A DNA stretch of 64,000 bases from Fictibacillus fluitans (GCF_030418125.1 NZ_JAUHTR010000009.1:1-64000), one strand, 5' to 3'; shown: positions 1-8,221, counted from the stretch's first letter. Notes: generated from the sequence alone by a model not told the origin. Translations and numbers: made by a program.

Positions 1-69
1 TTTAGCTGCCTAGGCTTTTATTAAACTGTCTATTTTTAAGGGTATAGTTCAACGAAGGGTTGGTCTTTT

Positions 70-1836
70 TTATGTCGTTTTGTTGATCTCGGGCTTCACC
101 CACAGCGTTCTAAAATCAGCCCAACCAAAATCGTTCAGATGGACCCCCTTCAGTAAAGCAGGATAGTTCCACTCCTTGGCAATGTGATATAAATGAAGAA
201 GGATTTTTTCATTAAATAAATAGGTTTCAATACTGTCGATAATTTCTTCTCTTGTATCATAGCTCTCTTCCTGCAGGAACTGCTCGAGGTAATGATCAAG
301 AATTCCAAGTTGCTCAGAAGTTAAGAGAGAGCGCATGCTCCGTTCACCTTTTAAAAAGGAAAGGAAGCCATATTGTGCATCCCGTTCAAGCACTTCGCCC
401 TTTGAGATCATTTCTCCATCAAGCTCTTCGGAATCCAGGAGCGAATAGGGTACCGGATTGACGTAAATTCCAGCCTCCCGAAACCGATTCTGAATCCATT
501 TTGCCTCCCGAAGTCCTTCATTCGTGTAGTTCTGATAGTTGAACGTAAGAACCTTCCCGTTGTATGTGCTTTTATTCAATAATGAACGGGCACGAGACAG
601 TGAGGATGGGGAGAAGGCGGATTGCTCGCTGCGCTCTGGCCAAAAGCTGCTGGCCGGGCTGCTGCGCCGGCCGCCGAGGTCAGAAATGAGCTGGCTGGGA
701 TCAATCAGTTCATGGATGGCCTGGCGGAAATAAAGGTCATGATGAGGTCCTTCCCTTTGGAAGTTAAAGACAATATAACGGGAACCTGTATTGTTGACTT
801 TCATATAACGGTTCTTGGTTGTTCCGCTTCCGGGCAATTCATAATCGACGATCCGGTCATAATCCAGCTCCACAAACCAAAGCTCGACACGGTCAAGAAG
901 CGGACGTCCGTTAAAATGGTCATCAAAGGCTTCCAGCACAAAGACACGATCGTTATACTCCGTTACTTTAAATGGACCTGTTCCAATCAGTTCTCTCCCT
1001 GTGACGAGGGGGACGTCCTGAGGAAGAATTGCCGCGTTGTAGGAACTGAGATAATGAAGAAAGAACACATTCGGCCGCTTTAGCATTATGGTTACTCCGT
1101 ATTCATGAAAAGCTTCGATCGATTGTATTTCAGAAAAAAGGTGGCGGAACGGTGATTGGACAGCAGGGTCCTTTAACCGCTCCAGCGTGTATTTGACATC
1201 CTGTGAAGTGAGGTTTCTTCCATGGTGGAATCTTACGCTTTTCCTCAGGAAAAATGTCCATTTGGTATATTCCGAATTCACTTCCCAGTGATGGGCAAGG
1301 TGAGGCTCGAAGGCTCCGGTGGCCGAATTATAGTTGTTCAGTGTATCAAAGATCTGGCGGACAAAATGAGCTTCCGCTGCTGTATACGAAAAGGCAGGAT
1401 CCAGGGCCGCGAGAGGCCGTCTCATCGGGATCTTGAGCAAGTCCATGGAACTCGACACGGTTTGCTTCACCTGAAGGCCAAAGTTGTTCTGCATTCGCAT
1501 TTGCAGTTTTTGAGCGAGGTACTCCGGCAACAGGGGACGTTTAATAAACTCTGCGGCTTCTGCAATCTGGTTTTTGGCGAGAAGCTTTGAAAAATAAGCT
1601 TCTGCTGCTTCTTCCAGATCATAATGAAAAAGCACTTTGGAACGGTTGCCCCGCCCTTTGCCGGGAACCCAGGTGATCCATTTTTCTTCGCTCATCCGCT
1701 TTAACAGCAGGTTGACGTTCCGTTTCGTGCAATAGAACAAGGATTCCAGCTGGCTGACAGTGACTTCTGCGGGTCGGTCATCTTTAAGGTTGGGATGCTG
1801 AAGATGAAGAGTAATATAGTAATCAAGGATTTCCAT
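70..1836 (-). CDS. SgrR-family transcriptional regulator with solute-binding domain
   Basis: The 588-residue product has an N-terminal winged-helix DNA-binding region (about residues 1-110, including VSQLESLFYCTKRNVNLLLK) followed by an extracellular solute-binding protein family 5-like domain (about 150-575). This is the layout of SgrR, which senses a small sugar-like ligand through its C-terminal domain and acts in the cytoplasm; no signal peptide is present, as expected. It is divergent from an MFS transporter at 1952, the arrangement of a regulator next to its export target. In enteric bacteria SgrR controls the sugar efflux pump SetA; an analogous role here is inference. The ligand cannot be read from the sequence. 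ATG start at 1836. Confidence 0.85.
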   Translation of the reverse strand: MEILDYYITLHLQHPNLKDDRPAEVTVSQLESLFYCTKRNVNLLLKRMSEEKWITWVPGKGRGNRSKVLFHYDLEEAAEAYFSKLLAKNQIAEAAEFIKRPLLPEYLAQKLQMRMQNNFGLQVKQTVSSSMDLLKIPMRRPLAALDPAFSYTAAEAHFVRQIFDTLNNYNSATGAFEPHLAHHWEVNSEYTKWTFFLRKSVRFHHGRNLTSQDVKYTLERLKDPAVQSPFRHLFSEIQSIEAFHEYGVTIMLKRPNVFFLHYLSSYNAAILPQDVPLVTGRELIGTGPFKVTEYNDRVFVLEAFDDHFNGRPLLDRVELWFVELDYDRIVDYELPGSGTTKNRYMKVNNTGSRYIVFNFQREGPHHDLYFRQAIHELIDPSQLISDLGGRRSSPASSFWPERSEQSAFSPSSLSRARSLLNKSTYNGKVLTFNYQNYTNEGLREAKWIQNRFREAGIYVNPVPYSLLDSEELDGEMISKGEVLERDAQYGFLSFLKGERSMRSLLTSEQLGILDHYLEQFLQEESYDTREEIIDSIETYLFNEKILLHLYHIAKEWNYPALLKGVHLNDFGWADFRTLWVKPEINKTT

Positions 1837-1856
1837 GCTGGTTCTCTCCCTAAAAG

Positions 1857-1883
1857 GTGAAATTCTTTTTTGAATTTTACACT
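1857..1883. promoter_or_regulatory. Inverted repeat in the SgrR-like/MFS divergent intergenic region
   Basis: AAATTC and GAATTT arms are separated by six T residues (1860-1877), with GTG/CAC flanks extending the symmetry. It lies about 20 bp upstream of the regulator start and between the two divergent genes, so it may be an operator for the regulator. Being AT-rich, it could also be chance. Confidence 0.35.
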
Positions 1884-1951
1884 TTTTCTTCCCCTTTTAC
1901 TAGAGGAAAATAAATAGCAGATAAAGGGTTTGGTAAAAGGAGGGAACTGCA

Positions 1952-3220
1952 ATGTTTAAGGATTTGCACCCAAATATCAAAATCAGGATCATTACCTCGT
2001 TCATGACCCGTGTGGTGGGAACCATGATCTTTCCGTTCATGGCGATTTACCTCTCGGATAAACTCGGCCAGGCGCTGGCAGGGATTATCCTTTTAATCAA
2101 CGTGTTCGTCTCCATTCTGGTCGGTTTTTATGGTGGATATGTCGCAGACCGGATCGGCAGGAAAAAGGTGATGGTGATCGGGCAGCTGATTACTGTCATA
2201 GCCTTCATGTTCATGACTGCCGCCAATTCACCATGGTATGACTCCGCATGGATTACCTCGTTCATGATGCTCATCCAAAGCATCAGCTCAGGATTGATGA
2301 ACCCGGCAGCAGAAGCAATGCTGATTGACGTCAGTACGAAGGAAAACCGAAAATTTATGTACAGCATCAATTATTGGGCGGTCAATCTGTCCATCGCACT
2401 CGGATCTATTGTCGGCGGCTTTCTGTTCAAGTCTCACCGGTTCGAATTGTTTATCGCCATTACCGCGGTAAGCGCCGTTACATTTTATCTTGTAGCTTAT
2501 GTTATGAAGGAGTCTTTCACCCAGACGGTTTTTGTTTCTGAAAAGATCAATGTTTTTAAGGGCATGGCAGCCAGTTACAAAACGGTGATGAAGGACCAAT
2601 TGTTTTTATGGTTCTGTATCGCTTCAACCTTGATCGTGGGGATAGAGTTCCAAATGGGTAATTACATCTCTGTCCGGCTGGAGGAAGAGTATGTATCACA
2701 CAGTGTATCGCTGGGCGATATGTTCACGTATCACCTTGACGGATTACGGATGATCAGCTGGCTGCGGACTTTCAATACGGTACTTATCGTTTTAGGCACC
2801 ATATGGGTGACCAGGTGGATGCGAAAGTATTCTGACCATAAAGTGATTTATACGGGTTTTTGGCTGTATACCGCAGGCTATGCGGTACTTGGATACAGCA
2901 ACTCTGCCATCCTGCTGGTGCTTTGTATTTTCGTGGCGACCATCGGTGAACTCATGTATGTGCCGGTTAAACAATCGATTATGGCTGATATCGTGAATGA
3001 TGATGCACGAAGTTCCTACATGGCTGTACAGGGACTGACCTTTCAGGTGGCGAAAATTCTCGGTGCCGCCGGGATTACGATTGGCGCCTTCGTTCCTTCA
3101 TGGGGAATGGCGCTTGCCTATCTCGTATCTGGCATGCTGGGAATCTATTGCTTTACTAAGGTCACCGGTCCATTGAACAAAAGTCAGAAGAAGGCAGCGG
3201 AAAAAGCAGCTGCCATCTAG
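1952..3220 (+). CDS. MFS transporter
   Basis: A 422-residue polytopic membrane protein with about 12 hydrophobic segments and the classic MFS motif A between TM2 and TM3 (GGYVADRIGRKKVM, about residues 60-73). MFS permeases are proton-coupled uniporters or antiporters in the plasma membrane; the closest functional guess is a drug or sugar efflux pump. The start at 1952 follows the Shine-Dalgarno sequence AAAAGGAGGG at 1935-1944. Its divergent neighbour is an SgrR-like regulator, which suggests substrate-responsive expression. The substrate is not identifiable. It ends 7 bp from the convergent flavin reductase gene and no terminator hairpin is obvious in that gap. Confidence 0.88.
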   Translation: MFKDLHPNIKIRIITSFMTRVVGTMIFPFMAIYLSDKLGQALAGIILLINVFVSILVGFYGGYVADRIGRKKVMVIGQLITVIAFMFMTAANSPWYDSAWITSFMMLIQSISSGLMNPAAEAMLIDVSTKENRKFMYSINYWAVNLSIALGSIVGGFLFKSHRFELFIAITAVSAVTFYLVAYVMKESFTQTVFVSEKINVFKGMAASYKTVMKDQLFLWFCIASTLIVGIEFQMGNYISVRLEEEYVSHSVSLGDMFTYHLDGLRMISWLRTFNTVLIVLGTIWVTRWMRKYSDHKVIYTGFWLYTAGYAVLGYSNSAILLVLCIFVATIGELMYVPVKQSIMADIVNDDARSSYMAVQGLTFQVAKILGAAGITIGAFVPSWGMALAYLVSGMLGIYCFTKVTGPLNKSQKKAAEKAAAI

Positions 3221-3227
3221 CAAGATA

Positions 3228-3830
3228 TCAGGTTTCTGAACGGTAGGTTTTGCCGAGCTCTTTTCCAAGGCCAAAGTAGTGCCGGAAATTATAGATTAAT
3301 GGATTCCATCTGGCTGGGTCTACATGGTTTTCTCCACTTGTTATGTTTGAATGGGCATGCACATGAACGGATTCCGTTTCTACGATAGCAAAGAAGGGTG
3401 CGTACTCCGGAATGCGAATGTGTTTTACTTTGGCTTCGATCTGCATGGGACATTCTAAAATTCGATCAGGTTTAACGCAGATGGATGGAAGTGCTGAAAA
3501 GCCACCAACACCAAACTTGTCTTTTTTATAAGTAAAACCTAATTTCTGTTTAAAATCCGGGACTGGATCAATTCCGGTAAAAGGAGCAAGCATTTCGACC
3601 TGCTTCCAGAGAGAGGCATCAGGAAGGTTTAAGACACATTCAGGAGTGCGCTTAAGATTTTCAATCGCTTTTCCGCCAAGTCCAATTCCCATAACAATAC
3701 TGTTTCCAAGTGCCCATGAGGATGAAATGGGGCTGATGTTGGTGGTAAGGTCTTCATTTACAGTAGTGAGAAGGATAACAGGAGTACCATAGTAGAGTAT
3801 TTTTGGTGTAAGGGTTTGAATATTTTTCAT
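3228..3830 (-). CDS. Flavin reductase / FMN-binding split-barrel family protein
   Basis: A 200-residue cytoplasmic protein with the flavin reductase-like split-barrel pattern: an N-terminal PVILLTTVNEDLTTNISPIS strand and turn region, WALGNSIVMGIGLGGKAIEN, and a long central domain. Members of this family bind FMN and include flavoredoxins and flavin:NAD(P)H reductases; the exact electron partner is unknown. It is divergent from an ArsR-type regulator with a perfect palindrome in the shared intergenic region, so that regulator probably controls it. It is convergent with the MFS gene. Confidence 0.8.
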   Translation of the reverse strand: MKNIQTLTPKILYYGTPVILLTTVNEDLTTNISPISSSWALGNSIVMGIGLGGKAIENLKRTPECVLNLPDASLWKQVEMLAPFTGIDPVPDFKQKLGFTYKKDKFGVGGFSALPSICVKPDRILECPMQIEAKVKHIRIPEYAPFFAIVETESVHVHAHSNITSGENHVDPARWNPLIYNFRHYFGLGKELGKTYRSET

Positions 3831-3875
3831 CAGTTTTGCTCCTTTATGATTTGTCTTTATTGTAGAGCAGGAATT

Positions 3876-3893
3876 CTTCGATGTTCATCGAAG
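3876..3893. promoter_or_regulatory. Perfect palindrome, probable ArsR-family operator
   Basis: CTTCGATGTTCATCGAAG is a perfect inverted repeat (8-bp arms, 2-bp centre), with partial symmetry continuing outward. It sits between the divergent flavin reductase and ArsR-type genes, about 10 bp before the ribosome binding site of the latter. Imperfect 12-2-12-type palindromes are typical ArsR/SmtB targets, so autoregulation plus control of the reductase is a reasonable inference. Confidence 0.6.
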
Positions 3894-3920
3894 TATGGAT
3901 GCAAGGGAGGCGATGACCAA

Positions 3921-4622
3921 ATGGTAAAATCGAATGTGGCTGAAATTGCATCGATTATAAGTGAATCTTCACGTGCGGCAATCCTCACCGTCCTCATGGA
4001 TGGCAGATTTCACACAGCCAGTGAACTTGCTTCAATGGCTGGAATAAAACCGCAAACGGCAAGCTTTCACCTGTCTAAAATGCAAGAAGCGGGCATCATT
4101 GCCCAACAAAAACAGGGGAGGCACCGTTATTACGGCATTGTTAACAACGAGGTCGCCAATGTAATGGAATCCCTTCTTTTTCTTGCTCCGCCTGTAAAAA
4201 TCAGTTCACTTAAGCAGTCCACACAGGATAAGGCGATAAGATATGCAAGAACTTGTTACGACCACCTTGCGGGAAAAGCGGGAGTTACAGTGACAGATGC
4301 TTTGCTGAAAGCCGGTTATCTTAAGGATGAGCAGGAAACCTTTTTAGTTACCGAAAGAGGCATTTCTTTTTTTAATGAGCTGGGAATTGATCTTGAAAAA
4401 ACAGGTAAGAAACGCCGCTCTTTCTCTATGCGGTGTTTGGATTGGAGTGAACGGCGCCATCATTTGGCCGGGTCACTAGGGAATGCTTTGTTGGAACGGT
4501 TTATAGAGCTTGGCTGGATGCTGCGTGTTCCACAGAACAGAGCAGTAAAAATTACGGAAGAGGGAATAACAGGATTCATGAGAACATTTGGAATTGATCT
4601 TTCATTGGAGGAGGAACGATAA
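3921..4622 (+). CDS. ArsR-family winged-helix transcriptional regulator
   Basis: The 233-residue product begins with an ArsR-type winged helix (about residues 8-75: SRAAILTVLMDGRFHTASEL, then the recognition helix KPQTASFHLSKMQEAG and the wing GRHRYYGI). The C-terminal 150 residues form an extra domain seen in the longer ArsR subgroup; I see no clear Cys metal-binding box in the DNA-binding helix, so the inducer is probably not a metal. The ATG at 3921 was chosen because AAGGGAGG (3903-3910) lies 10 bp upstream; an earlier in-frame ATG at 3816 has no such site. A palindrome at 3876-3893 lies just upstream. The next gene starts 1 bp after the stop, indicating an operon. Confidence 0.85.
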   Translation: MVKSNVAEIASIISESSRAAILTVLMDGRFHTASELASMAGIKPQTASFHLSKMQEAGIIAQQKQGRHRYYGIVNNEVANVMESLLFLAPPVKISSLKQSTQDKAIRYARTCYDHLAGKAGVTVTDALLKAGYLKDEQETFLVTERGISFFNELGIDLEKTGKKRRSFSMRCLDWSERRHHLAGSLGNALLERFIELGWMLRVPQNRAVKITEEGITGFMRTFGIDLSLEEER

Positions 4623-4623
4623 A

Positions 4624-5004
4624 ATGTCCGTCCATAAAAAGGTGGTATCCGAGTCAGGACTAAGAATGCTGAAAAACGTCCGTGAAATCTGTATCGTTTT
4701 GCCCGAAACGCTGGAGCATATTGATGGCTTTGGCCATACTTCTTTCCGGGTGAGGGACAAACCCTTCGTCATTATGGGAGAAAATGAACAGGGAACCTCA
4801 CTGGCGATAAAGACACTGCACGAAACACAGGAAATCCTTTTGCAGGAGGAGCGTTTCTTCCGGCCGGCCTATATCGGCCAGCATGGATGGACCGCTATAT
4901 ACCATTCAGAAGAGTTCAACTGGAGTGAAATGAAAAGCCTTATTTTTGAAGCCTATTGCCGAACAGCGCCCAAACGGCTGATAAACATGGTACATGATCA
5001 TTAA
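4624..5004 (+). CDS. MmcQ/YjbR-family DNA-binding-like protein
   Basis: A 126-residue protein of the YjbR (CyaY-like fold) family: an N-terminal helix, LPETLEHIDGFGHTSFRVRD, a central VIMGENEQGTSLAIKT strand pair and a C-terminal FEAYCRTAPKRL helix. The family is described as double wing and DNA-binding-like, but its biological role is not established. The start at 4624 is preceded by GGAGGAGG (4607-4614) inside the end of the ArsR-type gene, so the two are translationally close and co-transcribed. Confidence 0.8.
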   Translation: MSVHKKVVSESGLRMLKNVREICIVLPETLEHIDGFGHTSFRVRDKPFVIMGENEQGTSLAIKTLHETQEILLQEERFFRPAYIGQHGWTAIYHSEEFNWSEMKSLIFEAYCRTAPKRLINMVHDH

Positions 5005-5027
5005 ATGAAGGAAAGGGAGTACATAAC

Positions 5028-6401
5028 ATGAATTTAAAAATAGAAGATTATCTGGTGTGCAACAGAGAAATCCATTTGAGCCAATTGACCGATTTTTTGG
5101 CCATCCCGAGTATTTCCACACTGCCTGAACATAAGGGTGATATTGAAGAAGCGGCGGAATGGATGGCCGGTTCTTTGAAAAGGTTAGGAATGAATAACGT
5201 TAACGTTTATGAAACGAAAGGGCATCCCGTCGTCTATGGCGATTGGTTGAAAGCGGAAGGCAAGCCAACCGTACTGATTTACGGCCATTATGATGTTCAG
5301 CCTGTAGATCCTGTGGAACTCTGGCACAGCCCGCCTTTCTCTGCGGAAATACGTGATGAAAAGATCTATGCCCGAGGAGCAAGTGATGATAAAGGGCAGA
5401 CCTTTATGCATTTAAAAGCATTGGAAGCCATCCTTGAAACGACCGGCACATTGCCGCTTAACTTCAAGTTTTGTATTGAGGGAGAAGAAGAAATGGGGAG
5501 CCCGAATCTCCCGGCGTTTGCGGAAGAGCATAAAGACCTGTTAGCAGCAGACCTTGTGGTTGTCTCTGATACCGGAATGATTGAAAAAGGAAAGCCATCA
5601 ATCACTTACGGATTAAGGGGCTTATGCGGACTTCAAATCGATGTCAGGGGCCCGAAAGGCGATATCCATTCCGGTCTCTACGGCGGGGGTGTACAAAATC
5701 CGATACACGCCCTTGTAAAAATTGTGGATTCATTCCGCAGTGAGGAAGGCAGCATACTGGTTGAAGGCTTTTACGACGATGTTTTAACAGCAACCGAGCA
5801 GGAAAAAGAGGAGTTTACCTCATTGGCATTCAATGAGGAGGGGGTAAAACAGGAACTTGAAGTCAATGAGCTGGCTGGCGAGGAAGGGTATTCCTATCTT
5901 GAACAGACATGGACACGGCCGACACTTGAAGTGAACGGCATTTATGGCGGCTATCAGGGCGGGGGACTGAAAACCGTATTGCCTTCCGCTGCACACGCAA
6001 AGATTTCGTGCCGCCTGGTGCCGAATCAGGATCCAGGGAAAATTGTGGAGCTTCTCAAGCAGCATATTACAAAGCATCTTCCTGCTGGTGTGGATGTGGA
6101 ATTAACGCCATTTGACCAGGGTCATCCTTTTCTCACACCCATTGATCACCCTTATATTCAAGCTGCCGGAGCTTCCTATGAAAAGGTATATGATGTCAAA
6201 ACCTCCTACATTAGAAGCGGCGGTTCTATTCCGATTGTAGCGACTTTTAAACAATTGTTTAATTTGCCGGTTGTTTTAATGGGATTCGGCCTGCCAAGTG
6301 AAAATTTCCACGCGCCAAATGAGCACTTTCATTTAGAAAACTTTGATAAGGGATTGCGCGTGCTGTGCCAATACTGGAGCGATCTGGCCGAAATGAAATA
6401 A
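5028..6401 (+). CDS. M20-family metallopeptidase (dipeptidase)
   Basis: A 457-residue M20 peptidase. Zinc-site motifs are visible: YGHYDVQPVDP (about 85-95, first ligand His and the catalytic Asp), ARGASDDKGQ (about 118-127, bridging Asp) and FCIEGEEEMGS (about 150-160, catalytic Glu and ligand Glu). The length and the family's inserted dimerisation domain match the carnosinase-like dipeptidase subgroup, which hydrolyses dipeptides in the cytoplasm. There is no signal peptide. The start at 5028 has AAGGAAAGGG 10-20 bp upstream. It probably belongs to the preceding ArsR-type operon or is transcribed on its own, and is ended by the hairpin at 6417-6445. Confidence 0.88.
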   Translation: MNLKIEDYLVCNREIHLSQLTDFLAIPSISTLPEHKGDIEEAAEWMAGSLKRLGMNNVNVYETKGHPVVYGDWLKAEGKPTVLIYGHYDVQPVDPVELWHSPPFSAEIRDEKIYARGASDDKGQTFMHLKALEAILETTGTLPLNFKFCIEGEEEMGSPNLPAFAEEHKDLLAADLVVVSDTGMIEKGKPSITYGLRGLCGLQIDVRGPKGDIHSGLYGGGVQNPIHALVKIVDSFRSEEGSILVEGFYDDVLTATEQEKEEFTSLAFNEEGVKQELEVNELAGEEGYSYLEQTWTRPTLEVNGIYGGYQGGGLKTVLPSAAHAKISCRLVPNQDPGKIVELLKQHITKHLPAGVDVELTPFDQGHPFLTPIDHPYIQAAGASYEKVYDVKTSYIRSGGSIPIVATFKQLFNLPVVLMGFGLPSENFHAPNEHFHLENFDKGLRVLCQYWSDLAEMK

Positions 6402-6416
6402 TAACATTTTGTAGTG

Positions 6417-6445
6417 CCCTGCTGTTTACACAGCAGGGTTTTTTT
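6417..6445 (+). terminator. Intrinsic terminator after the M20 dipeptidase
   Basis: CCCTGCTG and CAGCAGGG form a perfect 8-bp stem with loop TTTACA, followed by a run of seven T residues. Confidence 0.9.
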
Positions 6446-6499
6446 GTGCGGCAGATGTACAGGCAGTGTAAACTAAACGGAATAGTTTAGTAGCAGGAG

Positions 6500-6646
6500 G
6501 TGACAGTTGCGAAGAATAACAGGTGTAATTGCTCGGGGAGCAAACCCCAGGATCGTCGTAAACCCATTAACGTGATCACATTCGGACAACAGAAAGGAAG
6601 CTGCAAAGGCTGTTCAAGCTCAAATAAGCCGGTACAGTTTTCGTAA
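6500..6646 (+). CDS. Candidate small cysteine-rich ORF, unrecognised
   Basis: Reading from a possible GTG at 6500 gives 48 residues with clustered cysteines (RCNCSGSKPQ near the start and SCKGC near the end). AGGAGG at 6495-6500 is a strong ribosome binding site, but no standard start lies at the ideal distance in this frame: GTG 6500 overlaps the site, while GTT at 6506 is unusual. A TTG at 6507 has good spacing but is in another frame. So something is translated here or once was, and the frame is uncertain. I do not recognise a family. Confidence 0.3.
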   Translation: MTVAKNNRCNCSGSKPQDRRKPINVITFGQQKGSCKGCSSSNKPVQFS

Positions 6647-6749
6647 ATGCGATAGATTATTTCTTGATGTCGAATATTTTCCGGGAAATATGCGGGCATA
6701 TGTCGTTTATCTCTATGAAATGGCGGATAAACATAAGTACAGGCGATAA
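6576..6749 (+). other. Open frame overlapping the Cys-rich ORF, possible decayed gene
   Basis: In the frame of TTG 6507 there is a TGA at 6573-6575, after which 57 codons stay open to TAA 6747-6749. The encoded sequence looks protein-like (for example RLFLDVEYFPGNMRAYVVYL and YEMADKHKYRR). No start codon with a ribosome binding site lies after the TGA. It could be the 3' part of a gene broken by the TGA or a frameshift, or a shadow frame. Family unknown. Confidence 0.25.
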
Positions 6750-6828
6750 GAAAATAGAAGTAGACAATTCCCGCACGTTAATCTGACAAGGATTTTTATA
6801 GAAGTGTCATAATCTAAGTACAAGCGAT
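6734..6828 (+). repeat. Pair of 14-bp near-identical direct repeats
   Basis: TAAGTACAGGCGAT (6734-6747) and TAAGTACAAGCGAT (6815-6828) differ at one position and are 81 bp apart; a degenerate third copy with an insertion starts at 6909. Apart from these, 6750-6952 holds only AT-rich sequence and the ribosome binding site of the next gene. Confidence 0.5.
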
Positions 6829-6952
6829 TTATCCATTAAAATTTGCGGTTAGAAAATGTAACGGATTTCTATTTTTTATAGCCATAATTCCGTATAGTTG
6901 CATAAAGATAAGTACTACAAGCCTGAGAATAAAAGGAGAGGCGTGTAAACCA

Positions 6953-7315
6953 ATGGCGACCTATCACAATAAAAAGTTTGTGTCAGTGCCGGTACACGAT
7001 GCGGATTCACCTATTTTTTTCACCTGCATTCAGGAAGGGTTCATTGTACGTGCCACTTATACAGGAGAAGAGATCCAATGCGGAAGGTTTGTCGGTATGA
7101 TCAACCAGCACGGAGAACTGCATTTTACGTACCATCATGTTAATCACAAAAATGAACTGAGGAGCGGCGAGGGAAGGCTGTTTTCTGAACGTCTTTCTGA
7201 TGGCACCCTTAAATTATCAGGAAGCTGGCATGGGAAAAATGGCTGGTCCAAGGAAAAAATGCTGTGTTATTCTCTTGTCAGCCAAACCGCAAGAAAACTT
7301 AAAACGAGTGTTTAA
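6953..7315 (+). CDS. Small beta-rich protein of the family labelled n-acetylglutamate synthase
   Basis: The 120-residue product is rich in beta strands, with alternating GEEIQCGRFVGMINQHGELH and FTYHHVNHKNELRSGEG patterns. It resembles a short Bacillus family that databases often label n-acetylglutamate synthase; the label rests on weak evidence and no GNAT acetyltransferase motifs are visible, so I would not assign that activity. No signal peptide or membrane segment. The ATG at 6953 follows AAAGGAGAGG at 6933-6942. A terminator follows at 7326. Confidence 0.7.
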   Translation: MATYHNKKFVSVPVHDADSPIFFTCIQEGFIVRATYTGEEIQCGRFVGMINQHGELHFTYHHVNHKNELRSGEGRLFSERLSDGTLKLSGSWHGKNGWSKEKMLCYSLVSQTARKLKTSV

Positions 7316-7325
7316 CGAAATACCC

Positions 7326-7352
7326 ACGGTGCATGTGCACCGTTTTCTTTTT
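7326..7352 (+). terminator. Intrinsic terminator
   Basis: ACGGTGCA and TGCACCGT form an 8-bp perfect stem with a 2-base centre (4-base loop in practice), followed by TTTTCTTTTT. It ends the 6953-7315 gene. Confidence 0.8.
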
Positions 7353-7421
7353 GTTCGTCAAAACCCACTGGGAATGTATGGTATCTTGAAAGGGGGCATA
7401 CATATAAAAAGGAGGGAGCAG

Positions 7422-7982
7422 ATGGGGAAAAAGGGAATAGAACTGTTCATCATCGTAGTACTGCTGATACTTTCCGGTTGTTCAAACGGAAACGAGCCTA
7501 AGATTAAGACCATAGATCAAGTGAATACGGAGGTTCTCAGGAAAAATGCAGGTACGTATGTCGGTGATTCTTCAAAGGATTTGGAAATCATCAGAAACCT
7601 TGCTGGAGGAGATACGTTAAAGACCTTGGATCTCACAACCCAAACGATGAAAATAACTTATGGCCATAAGAAGGATGGGGCATTGACAGAGGAAGAGATT
7701 AATGAGTACTGGTTTAACGGTAAAGACAGGGCGTTCAAGAATTTTTATTTTAACGCCATGTACATGACACTGCTTATCCCCAATGCAAAAGGCTTCAGCT
7801 TTCAGGAAAATGAATCACATCTAACCATTTCACGGGGGAAAATTGTGTCTGTTATGTCCAGGCAATTTACCGACTTTCCCAAGGGTGAAAAGAGCTGGGA
7901 CAAAAAAGCTGTGTCACACTTTTTGAAAACCAATGAATCAGAAATAAAAGAAATGGCAGTTCATTATAAAAAGTTCTTTTAG
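7422..7982 (+). CDS. Predicted lipoprotein of unknown function
   Basis: The 186-residue product has a lipoprotein signal: MGKKGIELFIIV, then the hydrophobic core and lipobox LSGC at about residues 17-20, so it should be lipidated at that Cys and anchored outside the membrane. The mature part has no domain I recognise; it contains TMKITYGHKKDGALTEEEIN and ends in KKFF. The ATG at 7422 follows AAAAGGAGGGAGC (7407-7419). Upstream in-frame starts back to 7200 overlap the previous gene, lack a ribosome binding site and would bury the signal peptide. Confidence 0.75.
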   Translation: MGKKGIELFIIVVLLILSGCSNGNEPKIKTIDQVNTEVLRKNAGTYVGDSSKDLEIIRNLAGGDTLKTLDLTTQTMKITYGHKKDGALTEEEINEYWFNGKDRAFKNFYFNAMYMTLLIPNAKGFSFQENESHLTISRGKIVSVMSRQFTDFPKGEKSWDKKAVSHFLKTNESEIKEMAVHYKKFF

Positions 7983-7983
7983 A

Positions 7984-8022
7984 AAAGGAAGAGAAAGCCT
8001 TCGATGGCCTTCTCTTCCTTTT
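7984..8022. terminator. Bidirectional intrinsic terminator
   Basis: AAGGAAGAGAAAGCC pairs with GGCCTTCTCTTCCTT around the loop TTCGAT, with A and T runs on the two sides. It can end both the lipoprotein gene (+) and the small gene at 8021 (-). Confidence 0.85.
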
Positions 8023-8221
8023 ATCTGAAGATATCGTATGAAACAGTACCGCTTTTGATGGTGAGTGATTTCAACTTTTGGTTGGCTTCCGGATTCGCTT
8101 TCAATTCGCTCATAAACTTATCATATGCTTCCTGCACCGAGGAGACAGTATATACAGCCCGCTGTCGTTTGTTCTCAGTTGCAGCCTCTACTAGAAAGAG
8201 CTCAAAGGTATCTTTGTTCAA
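8021..8221 (-). CDS. Small conserved-looking protein, unknown function
   Basis: About 66 residues (MNKDTFELFLVEAATENKRQ onward, ending SGTVSYDIFR), soluble, mixed alpha/beta, with no recognised family. TTG at 8221 is my preferred start because GGGGG lies 8 bp upstream; an ATG at 8236 is also in frame but is preceded directly by a palindrome and has no ribosome binding site. It faces the lipoprotein gene and shares its terminator. Coding status rests on the clean frame and the terminator placement. Confidence 0.6.
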   Translation of the reverse strand: MNKDTFELFLVEAATENKRQRAVYTVSSVQEAYDKFMSELKANPEANQKLKSLTIKSGTVSYDIFR

